Positions 48,641 to 59,231 of a stretch of DNA of 64,000 bases are shown here, piece after piece. Made by a program: the position numbers and the translations under genes. The notes beneath the pieces are model-generated. The model searched no databases. It was not told the DNA's origin and worked only from the letters and a program-made list of their open reading frames with translations. Origin of the DNA: Curvibacter sp. AEP1-3 (GTDB lineage: Bacteria > Pseudomonadota > Gammaproteobacteria > Burkholderiales > Burkholderiaceae_C); assembly GCF_002163715.1 (NCBI RefSeq), contig NZ_CP015698.1, positions 62,001 through 126,000 of the forward strand, read 5' to 3'. Numbering within the stretch: position 1 is the stretch's first letter; the number at the start of each line of letters is the position of its first letter.

Positions 48641-50043
48641 TTGGCGGTGCTGACCCGCTTGCTTGCTACTTTTTTGGTAGCTGCTCGCGCAGTCTTGGCG
48701 GGCGCTGGAGTCACTTTTGCTTCAGAAGCCGCTGCCGGGGCTGCCGCAGTGACCTTTACGGCTTTGGGTGCGCTCGCGGGCTTGTCGTGGCTCTTGATGA
48801 AGGCCTTGACCTGCGGGTACACCATCTCGCGCCAACGGCGACCGGAAAAGATGCCGTAGTGACCGGCACCCATGGCCTCATAGTGCTTTTGCAATGACTT
48901 GGGGACGCCGCTGCAGATGTCGTGCACTGCACGGGTCTGACCGGAGCCCGAGATGTCGTCCAACTCGCCTTCCACCGACAAGAGAGCCGTGGTGGTGATG
49001 TCCGAGGGCTTGACCCGTTCGATCTTGCCCTTTTCGCTTCGTACATCCCAGGTGCCGCTGACCAGCGCAAAGTCCTGGAACACCACACGAATGGTTTCCA
49101 GGTAGTAGTCGGCGTCCATATCCAACACAGCGTTGTACTCGTCGTAGAACTTGCGGTGGGCTTCGGCGGATGCGTCGTCGCCCTTGATCAGGTCTTTGAA
49201 ATAGTCGTAATGGCTCTTGGCGTGGTGGTCGGGGTTCATGGCCACGAAGCCGGTGTGCTGCAAAAAGCCGGGGTAGACGCGGCGCCCCGCACCCGGGAAG
49301 CTGCTGGGCACGCGGTAAATCACATTGTTCTCGAACCAGCTGTGGCTCTTGTTCATGGCCAGGTTGTTCACCGCTGTGGGGGATTTGCGGGCGTCGATGG
49401 GCCCGCCCATCATGGTCATGGTGAGGGGCGTGGTCTCACCACGGCTGGCCATCAGCGACACCGCGGCCAGCACGGGCACGGTCGGCTGGCACACGCTCAT
49501 GACGTGGCAATTGCCGTACTTGCCTTGCACGTGGCGGATGAATTCCTGCACGTAGTTAACGTAGTCATCCAGGTGGAATTCGCCATCCGACAGGGGCACC
49601 AAACGGGCATTTTTCCAGTCGGTGATGTAGACCTTGTGGTCCTTGAGCATGGTCTTGACGGTGTCGCGCAGCAAGGTCGCGTAGTGGCCCGACAAGGGCG
49701 CAACGATCAGCACCACCGGCTGGCCCTTGATTTTTTCCAGGGTCGCGGTGTCATCGGTAAAGCGTTTGAAACGGCGCAACTCACAGAAGGGCTTGGTGAT
49801 CTCCACGCGCTCATGGATGGCGATGTCCACGCCATCGACGTCAATGGTGCGCAGGCCGAACTCGGGTTTTTCGTAGTCCTTGCCCAAGCGGTGCATCAGG
49901 TCGTAGCTGGCCGACAGGCGCTGGGCGAACGGGCTTTGTCCGGCCAGGGACAGCGGGTTGCTATACAGCTTGGCCGCTGCCAGTGCCAGATCGGAAAACG
50001 GCTCCATCAGGGAACGTTGGGTTTCGTAGAGCTGGTACAGCAT
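48637..50043 (-). CDS. phaZ: Intracellular polyhydroxyalkanoate depolymerase
   Basis: A 468-residue granule-bound enzyme that mobilises stored polyhydroxybutyrate. The lipase-box-like site is [20 protein letters not shown], where Cys replaces the usual Ser as in PhaZ1-type enzymes. Further conserved stretches are [59 protein letters not shown] and the late [19 protein letters not shown] with the catalytic His. Residues about 425-468 are an added Ala/Lys-rich tail ([17 protein letters not shown]). A palindrome upstream may be a PhaR site. rsxB overlaps its end. Confidence 0.95.
   Translation of the reverse strand: MLYQLYETQRSLMEPFSDLALAAAKLYSNPLSLAGQSPFAQRLSASYDLMHRLGKDYEKPEFGLRTIDVDGVDIAIHERVEITKPFCELRRFKRFTDDTATLEKIKGQPVVLIVAPLSGHYATLLRDTVKTMLKDHKVYITDWKNARLVPLSDGEFHLDDYVNYVQEFIRHVQGKYGNCHVMSVCQPTVPVLAAVSLMASRGETTPLTMTMMGGPIDARKSPTAVNNLAMNKSHSWFENNVIYRVPSSFPGAGRRVYPGFLQHTGFVAMNPDHHAKSHYDYFKDLIKGDDASAEAHRKFYDEYNAVLDMDADYYLETIRVVFQDFALVSGTWDVRSEKGKIERVKPSDITTTALLSVEGELDDISGSGQTRAVHDICSGVPKSLQKHYEAMGAGHYGIFSGRRWREMVYPQVKAFIKSHDKPASAPKAVKVTAAAPAAASEAKVTPAPAKTARAATKKVASKRVSTAK
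48656..48690. repeat. Copy of the dispersed AGCTAT dyad element at the phaZ 3' end
   Basis: CGCTTGCTTGCTACTTTTTT then GGTAGCTGCTCGCGC: GCTAC and GTAGC arms around a T run. It is coding and supplies part of the basic tail of PhaZ. Confidence 0.5.
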
Positions 50044-50064
50044 GGAGAACTCGCTTTCGGGAAA

Positions 50065-50081
50065 ATGTTGCAGTGCAATAT
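50065..50081. promoter_or_regulatory. Palindrome upstream of phaZ, possible PhaR operator
   Basis: ATGTTGCAGTGCAATAT is a 17-bp palindrome centred on G50073 with one mismatched pair. Its TTGCA-G-TGCAA core resembles TGC/GCA-type operators reported for the PHA regulator PhaR. It lies 22 bp upstream of the phaZ ATG. The regulator assignment is inference. Confidence 0.5.
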
Positions 50082-50097
50082 AACAGTGTTGTCTGTT

Positions 50098-51441
50098 TTA
50101 GCGGTTACTGGCCTTCAGTATCCCCCGAACCGCATTGCGGCTGTGGGCCCCGAAGTTGGACAGCAATTCCGCCACCAGCGCATCCAGGCGGGATTTGGCC
50201 TCGGGCTGTGCATTGGCCAGTTCTTTGACCATGGTGACTTTTTCTTCGTTGGCGCCGAAATCAAAAGAGGGGTCGGACACAAAGCCCTCCGGCATGCTGG
50301 CCACCAGGGCCTGGGCGATGCGGTTGCCATACCCGGCTGCTTGGGCGGAGACGACATTGCGCAAGTAGTTGTCGTACCACTCGGGGTAGCTGCTGTCTTT
50401 CTCGGGGTTGCGCAGCGCCTGATCAATCGCTGTGTCCTGCTTGGCCAACGCAGAGTTCAACAGAACCTCGGCCTGGTACTTTTCCAGCGCCAGGTGGCGG
50501 TTGGAGAGCAGGGTCACCATGTTGTTTTTCATGCCAGAAAAGCCCACCATGGAAATGGCATTCACGGCCAGCAGCTTGAGGGTCGAGTCACCGGGCGACA
50601 GGCTGGCATGGTAAGGCTGTGTCAGGTCCTGCAAGTAGTGCAGCGCCAGGCCGGTGAAGCGCCAACCCCAGTACGGGTGGCCGGTGCGGAAGGCCAATGA
50701 GGCGAGGGTGGAGTACTGGTACACCCGCAATTGCGGAAAGGTGCGTTTGATGAAGGGTGCCGCGGTGTACAGCACCTTGCTTTCGTGCATGAAGCCCATG
50801 TGAAATGGGGCCTGGCTGCCATACACCAGCAAGGGGTTACCGAAGGGCAAGGTCCCGAAGCCGTACATCTTGCCCCATTCGGACGGGCTGTCTTCAAAGA
50901 GGTTGATGTCCAGCCCGTAGTCAGGCTCGTCGGCAGCACTGGCAACCACCGCCAGCGGCGCAACGGTGTCACCGGCCTTCAGGGGCTGAAACTTCTGGCT
51001 GGCATTGCCCAGCATGGGCAGGGTCGTTACAGCTTCAGACGGCAGGCGGGGCGCGGGGGAGACGGCAGTCTTGGGGTCCGGCTGGATGAACAGCGCGAAG
51101 CGGCTGTTCGGTGCAATGCGCAGTGCATGGGCAAAAGCGAGGCGGCGGGCTTCATCGCTGCGGTCCGGGTTCGCGGTGAACGCCAGTTTGGCAGGGCGGG
51201 GCGGATAACTTTGCAAATTTGCGGCAGCCCAGGCTTCCTGGCTGGCCAGCAGCACTTCAATGGTTTTTTCCTCGGCTTTGAGGAAAGCATCCAGCGGTTC
51301 CACCGTGACCGGAGCCGCATTCACGACCTCGGGCATCGCCTCCAGGGCCCGGTAGGCGGCCAGGGTGTGGTTACCCCAGGCTCCGGCAGTTGAAGACATC
51401 AGCCCCATCAGGGCTCCCAAGGCATAGGCCAGTTTCTTCAT
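50098..51441 (-). CDS. Secreted protein of the zinc phospholipase C / P1 nuclease superfamily
   Basis: From ATG 51441 (GGAG nine bases upstream) the protein has 447 residues. A signal peptide (MKKLAYALGALMGLMSSTAG) is cleaved to leave A-WGNHTLAAYRAL: an N-terminal Trp then His, the hallmark of this zinc fold. A later helix, TGLALHYLQDLTQPYHASLS, has the H-x(3)-D-x(3)-P-x-H zinc ligands. KPNNM-type segments (SGMKNNMVTLLSNRHLALEK) follow. It is larger than P1 nuclease, so substrate (phospholipid, nucleic acid or other phosphoester) is open. Confidence 0.8.
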   Translation of the reverse strand: MKKLAYALGALMGLMSSTAGAWGNHTLAAYRALEAMPEVVNAAPVTVEPLDAFLKAEEKTIEVLLASQEAWAAANLQSYPPRPAKLAFTANPDRSDEARRLAFAHALRIAPNSRFALFIQPDPKTAVSPAPRLPSEAVTTLPMLGNASQKFQPLKAGDTVAPLAVVASAADEPDYGLDINLFEDSPSEWGKMYGFGTLPFGNPLLVYGSQAPFHMGFMHESKVLYTAAPFIKRTFPQLRVYQYSTLASLAFRTGHPYWGWRFTGLALHYLQDLTQPYHASLSPGDSTLKLLAVNAISMVGFSGMKNNMVTLLSNRHLALEKYQAEVLLNSALAKQDTAIDQALRNPEKDSSYPEWYDNYLRNVVSAQAAGYGNRIAQALVASMPEGFVSDPSFDFGANEEKVTMVKELANAQPEAKSRLDALVAELLSNFGAHSRNAVRGILKASNR

Positions 51442-51478
51442 GCGTTTTTCTCCATCAGCGCCCGCGGAATATGCTCGG

Positions 51479-51501
51479 GCAGCTATCAAAATAATAGCTG
51501 C
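51479..51501. repeat. Full copy of the dispersed AGCTAT dyad element
   Basis: GCAGCTAT-CAAAATA-ATAGCTGC is a perfect 8-bp inverted repeat in the gap between the aminotransferase stop and the phospholipase-like start. It is the clearest copy of the family. Confidence 0.75.
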
Positions 51502-51531
51502 CCGTACGGGGCCTGCGCCCCGCTGTCTTGC

Positions 51532-52740
51532 TTAGACGACCTTGGCGATCGCCTGGCAGACGTAGTCGATGTTCTTGCTGTTCAGAGCAGCAACACACAT
51601 GCGGCCGGTGTCGGTCCCGTAGACGCCGAACTCGGAGCGCAGGCGCACCATTTGGTCTTTGGACAGGCCGGAGTAGCTGAACATGCCGATCTGGGTGGTG
51701 ATGAAGGACATGTCCTTGGCCACGCCGGCGGCCTTGAGGCCGTCAACCAGCTTCTGGCGCATGGCCTTGATGCGCACGCGCATTTCGCCGAGTTCCTGTT
51801 CCCACTGGGCACGCAGCTCGGGGTTGTTGAGCACTGCAGCCACGATGGCACCACCGTGGGTGGGCGGGTTGGAGTAGTTGGTACGGATCGCGATCTTGAG
51901 CTGGCTCAGGACGCGGTCGGTTTCTTCCTTGCTGCTGCCGACCACGCTCAGGGCGCCCACGCGTTCGCCGTACAGGCTGAAGCTCTTGGAGAAGCTGGTG
52001 GACACAAAAATGTTCAGCTCAGCGGCCACAAACTTGGCGATAACAGCACCGTCCTCAGAAATGCCGTAGCCGAAGCCTTGGTAGGCCATGTCGAGGAAGG
52101 CGGTCAGCTTGCGGGCCTTGACCACAGCGATCACCTGGTCCCACTGGGCTGCGGTGATGTCGTAACCGGTGGGGTTGTGGCAGCAAGCGTGCAGCAGCAC
52201 GATGGTGCCTTCTGCGGCGCTGCTCAACTTGGCCAGCATGCCGTCAAAGTTGATGCCGCCCAGACCGCCGTTGGCGCTCTGGTCGAAGTAGGGGTAAGTG
52301 TCCACGGGGAAGCCGGCGTTGGTGAACAGCGCGCGGTGGTTTTCCCAGCTGGGGTCCGAGATCAGCACGGTAGCGTTGGGGCTGATTTTCTTCAGAAAGT
52401 CTGCGCCGATTTTCAAACCGCCGGTGCCGCCAATGGCTTGCACGGTCGCCACGCGGCCGCTCTTGACCACGTCGGAGTCAGCACCGAAGACCAGGCCCTT
52501 GACTGCCGCGTCGTAGGCGGCAATACCGTCGATAGGCAGGTAGCCGCGTGCAGTGGGCTTGTCCATCATGGTCTTTTCAGCCGCTTGCACGCATTGCAGC
52601 AGGGGCAGTTTGCCGTTGTCGTCGAAATACACGCCCACACCCAGGTTGACTTTGTTGGGGTTGGTGTCAGCGTTGAATTGTTCGTTCAGACCCAGGATAG
52701 GGTCGCGGGGAGCCATTTCGACGGCGGTAAAGAGAGACAT
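51532..52740 (-). CDS. Aspartate/aromatic amino acid aminotransferase
   Basis: A 402-residue PLP enzyme of the class I aspartate aminotransferase group. It begins SLFTAVEMAPRDPILGLNEQ and has VNLGVGVYFDDNGKLPLLQ, LLHACCHNPTGYDITAAQW, AFLDMAYQGFGYGI and the PLP-binding lysine in VSTSFSKSFSLYGERVGALS. MFSYSGLSKDQMVRLRSEFG and the late GRMCVAALNSKNIDY close the family pattern. It transfers amino groups from Asp, Tyr or Phe to 2-oxoglutarate. The exact preference (AspC or TyrB) cannot be told. Confidence 0.95.
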   Translation of the reverse strand: MSLFTAVEMAPRDPILGLNEQFNADTNPNKVNLGVGVYFDDNGKLPLLQCVQAAEKTMMDKPTARGYLPIDGIAAYDAAVKGLVFGADSDVVKSGRVATVQAIGGTGGLKIGADFLKKISPNATVLISDPSWENHRALFTNAGFPVDTYPYFDQSANGGLGGINFDGMLAKLSSAAEGTIVLLHACCHNPTGYDITAAQWDQVIAVVKARKLTAFLDMAYQGFGYGISEDGAVIAKFVAAELNIFVSTSFSKSFSLYGERVGALSVVGSSKEETDRVLSQLKIAIRTNYSNPPTHGGAIVAAVLNNPELRAQWEQELGEMRVRIKAMRQKLVDGLKAAGVAKDMSFITTQIGMFSYSGLSKDQMVRLRSEFGVYGTDTGRMCVAALNSKNIDYVCQAIAKVV

Positions 52741-52847
52741 GGATAAGTCCTGTGATTGGAATGTCGTGAGGGTTGCCCGTAAACGCTGTCAGCGCTGCGG
52801 GTTCTCCCTATTTTACTGGGCACCGAGCTGGTGCCTTTTCTGTGCAA

Positions 52848-53891
52848 CTAACGCACCAAGCCCTTTGCCAGTGCACGCGTGAGTTCGGCTGCCGGCAGAT
52901 TGCCGCATTGAGAGGCGTTTTGCCCGCTCCACAATGGGGAAAAGTCGGCGTTGCCAACGCTCTCTGCCTTTGCACGCAAGGGTGCAATGGCCGCGGTGGC
53001 CAACGGAAATGCGGGGGCTGCAGGGTTCAAAGGGCCGAGTTCGCGCATCAGCCGGTTCACGATGCCGCGTGCAGGTCGCCCGGTGAACAGGGTGGTGAGC
53101 GCTGTATGGCGGGCTTGGGGGCTTTGAAGTGCTGCGCGGTGCAAGGCCGATGTCGTGGCTTCCGGACAGCACATATAAGCGGTTCCGATTTGCACCGCAG
53201 ACGCGCCGAGCGCCATGGCTGCGGCCACGCCTGCTGCGTCGGCAATGCCCCCGGCGGCAATGACCGGCACCCGAACAGCCTGCACGATCTGCGGCAACAA
53301 GGCCATGGTGCCCATTTGGGTGCTCAAGTCTCCGTTCAAAAAGATTCCGCGGTGGCCGCCTGCCTCCAGGCCTTGGGCAATGATGGCATCGGCACCATGC
53401 GCCTGAAGCCACAGGGCTTCATCCAACGTGGTGGCAGAGGCCAGCACCCGGCTGCCCCAGCTTTTGACGCGTGCCAACAGCGTCTTGGGAGGCAACCCGA
53501 AATGGAAACTCATGACCGCAGGCTTGAAGGCCTCGACAACATCAGCGGCTTGTTCGCTAAAGGGGGCGCGTCCGGGGCCGGGCGCGATTCCGGCAAGTGA
53601 AAGCCCAAGCTCGTTGTAGTAGGGTTGAAGTGTCTGTTGCCACAGCGCTTCCCGGGCCGGGTCAGGCTCGGGCGGGGTATGGCAAAAGAAATTGACGTTG
53701 TAGGGTTTGTCGGTGAGGGCGGTGAGCTGCGATAGCTCTTTTTCAAGCGCTTCCTGGCTCAGCATCGCCGCGGGAATGGAGCCCAAGCCGCCTGCATTGC
53801 AGACCGCGGCAGCCAGTGCATGGCCCTGTACCCCTGCCATGGGGGCCTGAACCAGGGGGAGGGTGGTGCCCAGGAATGAGGGGTTTGGCAT
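52848..53891 (-). CDS. Nitronate monooxygenase-like FMN enzyme
   Basis: A 347-residue FMN barrel protein. It opens [20 protein letters not shown] and has [73 protein letters not shown] with the catalytic His, and [20 protein letters not shown] and [13 protein letters not shown] for phosphate binding. These match the 2-nitropropane dioxygenase/nitronate monooxygenase family. It detoxifies propionate-3-nitronate or related nitronates. It is divergent from uvrB with a 66-bp gap. Confidence 0.93.
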   Translation of the reverse strand: MPNPSFLGTTLPLVQAPMAGVQGHALAAAVCNAGGLGSIPAAMLSQEALEKELSQLTALTDKPYNVNFFCHTPPEPDPAREALWQQTLQPYYNELGLSLAGIAPGPGRAPFSEQAADVVEAFKPAVMSFHFGLPPKTLLARVKSWGSRVLASATTLDEALWLQAHGADAIIAQGLEAGGHRGIFLNGDLSTQMGTMALLPQIVQAVRVPVIAAGGIADAAGVAAAMALGASAVQIGTAYMCCPEATTSALHRAALQSPQARHTALTTLFTGRPARGIVNRLMRELGPLNPAAPAFPLATAAIAPLRAKAESVGNADFSPLWSGQNASQCGNLPAAELTRALAKGLVR

Positions 53892-53957
53892 AGCGTCTTC
53901 CTGCGTGTGAGCGGTCTAGTCTACAGTTCCACCTTTGCCCCTTTGAAGCCTGCCGCC

Positions 53958-56069
53958 ATGTCTTTCCCTCAGCCCACCCCCGCAGTAACCGACGATGCCG
54001 AACAGGTGCGCACGGGCACGTTTGTGAGCTATCCCGATTCGCCTTTCGAGCTGTACCAGCCGTATCCGCCGGCCGGTGACCAGCCCGAGGCCATTAGCCA
54101 ACTGGTGAGCGGTGTGGAAGACGGTGAAGTGTTCCAGACCCTTCTCGGCGTGACCGGCTCGGGCAAGACCTTCACCATGGCCAACGTAATTGCCCGTTTG
54201 GGGCGCCCGGCCATCGTGTTTGCACCCAATAAAACGCTGGCAGCCCAGCTGTACAGCGAGTTTCGCGAGTTCTTTCCCAAGAATGCGGTGGAGTATTTCG
54301 TCAGTTACTACGACTACTACCAGCCCGAAGCCTATGTGCCTCAGCGTGACCTCTTTATTGAAAAGGACAGCGCGATCAACGAGCACATCGAGCAGATGCG
54401 CCTCTCATGCACCAAGAGCCTGCTGGAGCGGCGGGATGTGGTGATCGTGGCCACCGTGTCTGCGATCTATGGTATCGGCAAACCCGAGAGCTACCACCAA
54501 ATGGTGATGACGCTGCGCGTCGGCGACAAGCTGGGTCAGCGAGACATGATTGCCCAGCTGGTGCGCATGCAGTACCAGCGTAATGACATGGACTTCAGCC
54601 GCGGAGCCTTCCGGGTGCGGGGCGACACCATCGATATTTTCCCGGCTGAGCACAGCGAAATGGCCATCCGCGTGGAGCTGTTTGATGACGAAATCGAGAG
54701 CCTGCAGCTGTTTGACCCGCTGACCGGCCGCATTCGCCAGAAGATTCCACGCTTCACGGTTTACCCCAGCAGCCACTACGTGACACCACGCGATCAGGTG
54801 CTGGCCGCAGTGGAAACGATCAAGACTGAACTTTCGGACCGCCTCAAAGAGCTGGTGTCGGCCGGCAAGCTGGTGGAAGCACAGCGGTTGGAACAGCGCA
54901 CCCGCTTCGATCTGGAAATGCTGAGTGAGGTGGGGCACTGCAAAGGCATTGAAAACTACTCGCGCCATCTGAGTGGTTCGGCCCCTGGCGAGCCGCCGTC
55001 AACGTTGACGGACTATTTGCCCAAAGACGCACTCATGTTCCTGGATGAGAGCCATGTGCTCATCGGGCAGTTTGGCGGCATGTACAACGGAGACCGGGCG
55101 CGGAAAACGACGCTGGTTGAATACGGTTTCCGCCTGCCCAGCGCCTTGGACAACCGGCCGCTGAAGTTTGAAGAGTTCGAGACCAAGATGCGCCAGGTCG
55201 TGTTTGTGTCCGCCACGCCCGCCCAATGGGAAAACGAGCATGCCGGGCAGGTGGTGGAGCAGGTGGTGCGGCCAACAGGATTGGTGGACCCTGAGGTGGA
55301 GGTGCGTCCGGCGGGCACCCAGGTGGACGATGTGCTGCAGGAAATCCGTATCCGCGTGGACAAAAACGAGCGAGTGCTGATCACCACCCTGACCAAGCGC
55401 ATGGCGGAGCAGTTGACGGATTACCTGACGGACAACGGCGTGAAGGTGCGCTACCTGCACAGCGATGTGGACACGGTAGAGCGGGTGGAAATCCTGCGCG
55501 ACCTTCGTCTGGGTACCTTTGATGTCCTTGTGGGGATCAACCTGCTGCGGGAAGGTTTGGATATTCCCGAGGTGTCGCTCGTGGCCATTCTGGATGCCGA
55601 CAAGGAAGGGTTTTTGCGTTCCGAACGTTCACTCATTCAGACCATTGGCCGGGCGGCCCGGAACCTGGAAGGAAAGGCGATTTTGTACGCCGACAAGATC
55701 ACCGACTCCATGGAGCGCGCTATTGGTGAGACCGAACGACGTCGCAAAAAGCAGATTGCCCACAACCTGGAGCGTGGCATCACGCCCAAGGCCATCGTGA
55801 AGAAAGTGCGCGATCTGATTGATGGCGTGTACAGCGAAAAGGCCGGCAAGGAAGCCGAACGCCTGGAGCGCGATGCACAGCAACGGGCGCAGGTGGAGGA
55901 CATGAGCGAGAAGGATATTTCCCGCGAAATCAAGCGCTTGGAGAAGCTGATGATGGAGCATGCCCGCAACTTGGAGTTCGAAAAAGCGGCGCGCGTGCGG
56001 GACCAATTGACCATCCTGAAAGAGCAGGCTTTTGGTGCGCCGGGAGCAGATAACGTCGTGATTTTGTAA
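53958..56069 (+). CDS. uvrB: Excinuclease ABC subunit B
   Basis: A 703-residue helicase-like subunit of nucleotide excision repair that loads on damage after UvrA. Seen in order: [39 protein letters not shown] (Walker A), [18 protein letters not shown] (beta-hairpin), [20 protein letters not shown] (Walker B region), [18 protein letters not shown] and [19 protein letters not shown], then the C-terminal UVR motif ([19 protein letters not shown]). ATG 53958 is chosen over the in-frame upstream start at 53907 for fit to the family. No LexA box is seen upstream. Confidence 0.97.
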   Translation: MSFPQPTPAVTDDAEQVRTGTFVSYPDSPFELYQPYPPAGDQPEAISQLVSGVEDGEVFQTLLGVTGSGKTFTMANVIARLGRPAIVFAPNKTLAAQLYSEFREFFPKNAVEYFVSYYDYYQPEAYVPQRDLFIEKDSAINEHIEQMRLSCTKSLLERRDVVIVATVSAIYGIGKPESYHQMVMTLRVGDKLGQRDMIAQLVRMQYQRNDMDFSRGAFRVRGDTIDIFPAEHSEMAIRVELFDDEIESLQLFDPLTGRIRQKIPRFTVYPSSHYVTPRDQVLAAVETIKTELSDRLKELVSAGKLVEAQRLEQRTRFDLEMLSEVGHCKGIENYSRHLSGSAPGEPPSTLTDYLPKDALMFLDESHVLIGQFGGMYNGDRARKTTLVEYGFRLPSALDNRPLKFEEFETKMRQVVFVSATPAQWENEHAGQVVEQVVRPTGLVDPEVEVRPAGTQVDDVLQEIRIRVDKNERVLITTLTKRMAEQLTDYLTDNGVKVRYLHSDVDTVERVEILRDLRLGTFDVLVGINLLREGLDIPEVSLVAILDADKEGFLRSERSLIQTIGRAARNLEGKAILYADKITDSMERAIGETERRRKKQIAHNLERGITPKAIVKKVRDLIDGVYSEKAGKEAERLERDAQQRAQVEDMSEKDISREIKRLEKLMMEHARNLEFEKAARVRDQLTILKEQAFGAPGADNVVIL

Positions 56070-56084
56070 AGTTGATTATTCCTA

Positions 56085-56118
56085 TCGGGTAAATAGACTG
56101 ATCAGTCTGCTTACCCGA
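56085..56118. promoter_or_regulatory. 34-bp palindrome between uvrB and iscR
   Basis: The arms TCGGGTAA...TTACCCGA enclose AGACTGATCAGTCT, a perfect 14-bp palindrome centred on TGATCA. Only two symmetric positions on each side fail to pair. There is no U-tract, so it is not a normal terminator. It lies 15 bp after the uvrB stop and 70-100 bp before iscR. Confidence 0.7.
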
Positions 56119-56139
56119 GTGATCTGCGGGGTTTAGTGC

Positions 56140-56165
56140 TATACTTGAGTCCGCTAGTCAACAAC
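56140..56165 (+). promoter_or_regulatory. iscR promoter -10 with type 1 IscR binding site
   Basis: TATACT (56140-56145) is a good -10 box. ATACTTGAGTCCGCTAGTCA then ACAAC matches the type 1 IscR half-sites (TTGA.T ... AGTCAA). The site overlaps the -10, so [2Fe-2S]-IscR would repress its own operon. Confidence 0.75.
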
Positions 56166-56186
56166 CCTGCCACGAAGGAGCAAGCG

Positions 56187-56723
56187 ATGCGTCTCACCAC
56201 CAAAGGCCGTTTTGCGGTCACCGCGATGATCGATCTGGGCCTGCGCCAAAGCTCCGGGCCGGTTACTCTGGCTGCCATCAGCCAGCGCCAGCAAATTTCC
56301 CTTTCTTACCTTGAGCAGCTTTTCGGCAAGCTGCGTCGCCATGATCTGGTCGAGTCGACCCGTGGCCCCGGCGGCGGTTACACCTTGGCTCGCAAGGCCT
56401 CCGACATCACCGTGGCGGAAATCATCACGTCGGTGGATGAACCGATTGATGCAACCCAATGCAGCGGCAAAGAAAATTGCTTGGGCGAAGGTGCCCGCTG
56501 CATGACCCACGACCTGTGGGCTTCCCTGAACACCCGTATGGTGGAGTTTCTGGATTCGGTCACCCTTCAAAAGCTGGTGGACGACCAGTTGGCCAAGGGT
56601 CTGCAAATCGAAGACAAGCCTACCGTCAAACGTGCCATTTCGGCCATGCCTGTGGTCAAGCCCATTCGTGTGAATGCGCCCAACTCGGTCTTCGCCCTGG
56701 GCAACGCCTTCTCTAAATCCTGA
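56187..56723 (+). CDS. iscR: Iron-sulfur cluster regulator IscR
   Basis: From ATG 56187 (ribosome binding site GAAGGAG) the Rrf2-type regulator has 178 residues. The winged HTH reads [60 protein letters not shown]. The cluster-binding cysteines are in [20 protein letters not shown]. It senses Fe-S supply and represses the isc operon when loaded. A type 1 binding site overlaps its promoter. iscS follows 30 bp downstream. Confidence 0.97.
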   Translation: MRLTTKGRFAVTAMIDLGLRQSSGPVTLAAISQRQQISLSYLEQLFGKLRRHDLVESTRGPGGGYTLARKASDITVAEIITSVDEPIDATQCSGKENCLGEGARCMTHDLWASLNTRMVEFLDSVTLQKLVDDQLAKGLQIEDKPTVKRAISAMPVVKPIRVNAPNSVFALGNAFSKS

Positions 56724-56753
56724 TATTTACTGACAGCCAGCATCGAGCCAGCT

Positions 56754-57974
56754 ATGGACACCACACCTCATTTCCCGATTTACATGGATTACAGCGCCAC
56801 CAACCCCTGCGATGAGCGGGTGGTGGATGCCATGGTTCCCTGGCTGCGTAACCACTTTGGCAATCCGGCGTCCCGCAGCCACGCCTGGGGTTGGGAAGCG
56901 GAAGCCGCAGTGGAAAAAGCCCGCGAGCAGGTTGCCTCCCTGATCAACGCTGATCCGCGTGAAATTGTCTGGACATCCGGTGCGACCGAATCCAACAACC
57001 TGGCGATCAAAGGCGCAGCCCAGTTCTACAAGGGCAAGGGCAAACACATCATCACAGTGAAAACCGAGCACAAGGCGGTATTGGATACCTGCCGCGAGCT
57101 GGGGCGCCAAGGCTTTGAGGTGACTTACCTCGACGTGCAAGAAGACGGCTTGGTGAATCTGGATGCCTTCAAGGCCGCGATCCGCCCGGACACCATTCTG
57201 GCCAGCGTCATGTTCGTGAATAACGAAATCGGCGTGATCCAAGATGTGACCGCTTTGGGTAATGCTTGCCGCGAAAAGGGAGTCATTTTCCACGTCGACG
57301 CAGCGCAAGCGACCGGCCGTGTGGACATTGACATGACCCAGTTGCCCATCGACCTGATGAGCCTGACCTCTCACAAGACTTACGGCCCCAAAGGCATTGG
57401 TGCCCTGTTTGTGCGCCGTAAGCCGCGCATTCGCCTGGAAGCTCAAATGCACGGTGGCGGCCATGAGCGCGGTATGCGCAGTGGCACCTTGCCGACCCAC
57501 CAGATCGTGGGCATGGGGGAGGCTTACGCTATTGCCAAGGCCGAGATGCACGAAGAGAACAAGCGCATCAAGGCTTTGCATGACCGCATGTTGGCCGGCC
57601 TGGAGGGGATCGAACAGGTCTTCATCAACGGCCACAAGGAAAAGCGCGTTCCCCACAACTTGAACATGAGTTTCAATTATGTGGAAGGTGAGTCGCTGAT
57701 CATGGGTATCAAGGGTCTTGCGGTCAGCAGTGGTTCCGCTTGTACTTCTGCCTCTCTGGAACCCAGTTATGTGTTGCGCGCGTTGGGCCGCAGCGATGAG
57801 TTGGCCCACAGCAGCTTGCGTATGACCATCGGTCGTTGGACGACCGAAGCAGACATTGATTACGCGGTAGACACGATCAAGCAAAACGTGGCCAAGCTGC
57901 GTGATTTGAGTCCCCTGTGGGATATGTACAAAGAAGGTATTGACCTGTCCACGATCCAGTGGGCGGCGCACTGA
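56754..57974 (+). CDS. iscS: Cysteine desulfurase IscS
   Basis: A 406-residue PLP enzyme that takes sulfur from cysteine for Fe-S assembly. [40 protein letters not shown] and [20 protein letters not shown] are followed by [19 protein letters not shown] and the PLP lysine in [19 protein letters not shown]. The mobile sulfur-carrying Cys is in [20 protein letters not shown]. Length matches E. coli IscS (404). Second gene of the isc operon. Confidence 0.98.
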   Translation: MDTTPHFPIYMDYSATNPCDERVVDAMVPWLRNHFGNPASRSHAWGWEAEAAVEKAREQVASLINADPREIVWTSGATESNNLAIKGAAQFYKGKGKHIITVKTEHKAVLDTCRELGRQGFEVTYLDVQEDGLVNLDAFKAAIRPDTILASVMFVNNEIGVIQDVTALGNACREKGVIFHVDAAQATGRVDIDMTQLPIDLMSLTSHKTYGPKGIGALFVRRKPRIRLEAQMHGGGHERGMRSGTLPTHQIVGMGEAYAIAKAEMHEENKRIKALHDRMLAGLEGIEQVFINGHKEKRVPHNLNMSFNYVEGESLIMGIKGLAVSSGSACTSASLEPSYVLRALGRSDELAHSSLRMTIGRWTTEADIDYAVDTIKQNVAKLRDLSPLWDMYKEGIDLSTIQWAAH

Positions 57975-57996
57975 TTGAAATTAAGAGGTATTCCAC

Positions 57997-58383
57997 ATGG
58001 CATATTCAGACAAGGTCGTTGACCACTACGAGAACCCCCGCAATGTCGGCTCTTTTGACAAGGGCGACGAGTCTGTGGGCACCGGCATGGTGGGTGCCCC
58101 CGCTTGCGGTGACGTGATGAAGTTGCAGATCAAGGTCAATCCCCAAACCGGCGTGATTGAAGACGCTCGTTTCAAGACCTATGGCTGCGGCTCTGCGATA
58201 GCTTCCAGCTCCCTGGTCACTGAGTGGGTGAAAGGCAAAACCCTGGACGAAGCTGCTGCCCTGAAAAACAGCCAGATCGCGGAAGAGTTGGCACTGCCAC
58301 CGGTCAAGATTCACTGCTCCATCCTGGCGGAAGACGCTATCAAGGCCGCTGTGGATGACTACAAGAAAAAGCACCTGAACTGA
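57997..58383 (+). CDS. iscU: Fe-S cluster scaffold protein IscU
   Basis: A 128-residue scaffold on which [2Fe-2S] clusters are built before transfer. The three ligand cysteines are in [32 protein letters not shown] and [27 protein letters not shown] is the segment recognised by HscA. Spacing to iscS is 22 bp with ribosome binding site AAGAGG. Length and motifs are standard. Confidence 0.98.
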   Translation: MAYSDKVVDHYENPRNVGSFDKGDESVGTGMVGAPACGDVMKLQIKVNPQTGVIEDARFKTYGCGSAIASSSLVTEWVKGKTLDEAAALKNSQIAEELALPPVKIHCSILAEDAIKAAVDDYKKKHLN

Positions 58384-58384
58384 T

Positions 58385-58708
58385 ATGGCCGTCACTTTGA
58401 CAGAGGCTGCTGCACGGCACGTCACCCGGTATTTGACCAAGCGCGGCAAAGGCGTCGGTGTGCGATTGGGCGTGAAGACGACCGGTTGCTCTGGCTTGGC
58501 CTATCAGCTCGAATATGTGGACGAGCTGGCACCCGAAGACGTGATCTTCGAAGGCCACGGCGTGAAAGTCCTGGTAGACCCCAAGAGCCTTGCCTATATC
58601 GACGGTACGCAACTGGACTTTGTGCGCGAAGGGCTGAACGAAGGTTTTCGTTTCAATAACCCCAACGAGCGTGACAAGTGCGGTTGCGGTGAGTCCTTCC
58701 GCGTGTGA
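58385..58708 (+). CDS. iscA: Fe-S carrier protein IscA
   Basis: A 107-residue A-type carrier. The conserved cysteines are in [18 protein letters not shown] and the C-terminal [11 protein letters not shown] (C-x-C). It carries clusters from IscU to target enzymes. It starts one base after the iscU stop and its own stop overlaps the hscB GTG, so translation is coupled along the operon. Confidence 0.98.
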   Translation: MAVTLTEAAARHVTRYLTKRGKGVGVRLGVKTTGCSGLAYQLEYVDELAPEDVIFEGHGVKVLVDPKSLAYIDGTQLDFVREGLNEGFRFNNPNERDKCGCGESFRV

Positions 58709-59220
58709 ATCTGCACGATGATGACTTTGCGCTGTTCGGCCTGAAGCAAACATTTGCCCAGGACCGCGTAGCTATTGATGCGCGTTGGAAAGAGCTTCAG
58801 CGCGAAGCCCATCCCGACAAGTTTGCGTCTCATGGTGTTGCGGCGCAGCGCGTTGCCATGCAATGGTCGGTGCGTATCAATGAGGCCTATCAGCGTTTGA
58901 AAGATCCCTTGAAGCGTGCAGCCTACTTGTGTGAGTTGGCTGGGTTTCCCATCCAAGCCCATAGCAACACAGCCATGCCGCCTTCATTCCTGATTCAGCA
59001 GATGGAGTGGCGTGAGGCGCTGGATGATGCGAGCGAGGCGAGTACGGTCGAAGCTTTGATGGCCGATGTGCAAGCGGCGCGCAAGGACCTGCTGGCACAG
59101 TGCGAAAAGTGCTTGGACTATGACCGTGACCCTGCATCCGCGGTCGCGAGTGTCCGGGCATTAATGTTTATTGATAAGTTCGCCCAAGACCTGAATCAGC
59201 GCTTGGATCAATTTGAATAG
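58705..59220 (+). CDS. hscB: Fe-S assembly co-chaperone HscB
   Basis: A 171-residue J-protein that brings IscU to HscA. The J domain reads [20 protein letters not shown], with the HPD motif in [12 protein letters not shown], and [20 protein letters not shown]. The C-terminal three-helix domain ([20 protein letters not shown]) binds IscU. It starts at GTG 58705, overlapping the iscA stop. hscA follows after 11 bp. Confidence 0.97.
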   Translation: MNLHDDDFALFGLKQTFAQDRVAIDARWKELQREAHPDKFASHGVAAQRVAMQWSVRINEAYQRLKDPLKRAAYLCELAGFPIQAHSNTAMPPSFLIQQMEWREALDDASEASTVEALMADVQAARKDLLAQCEKCLDYDRDPASAVASVRALMFIDKFAQDLNQRLDQFE

Positions 59221-59231
59221 TGTGAGTCTCC

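Noticed and set aside
48922..50700. 592-codon plus-strand frame
   Set aside because: Antisense to phaZ and the phospholipase-like gene; composition is His/Gln/Val-rich and no motif is present.
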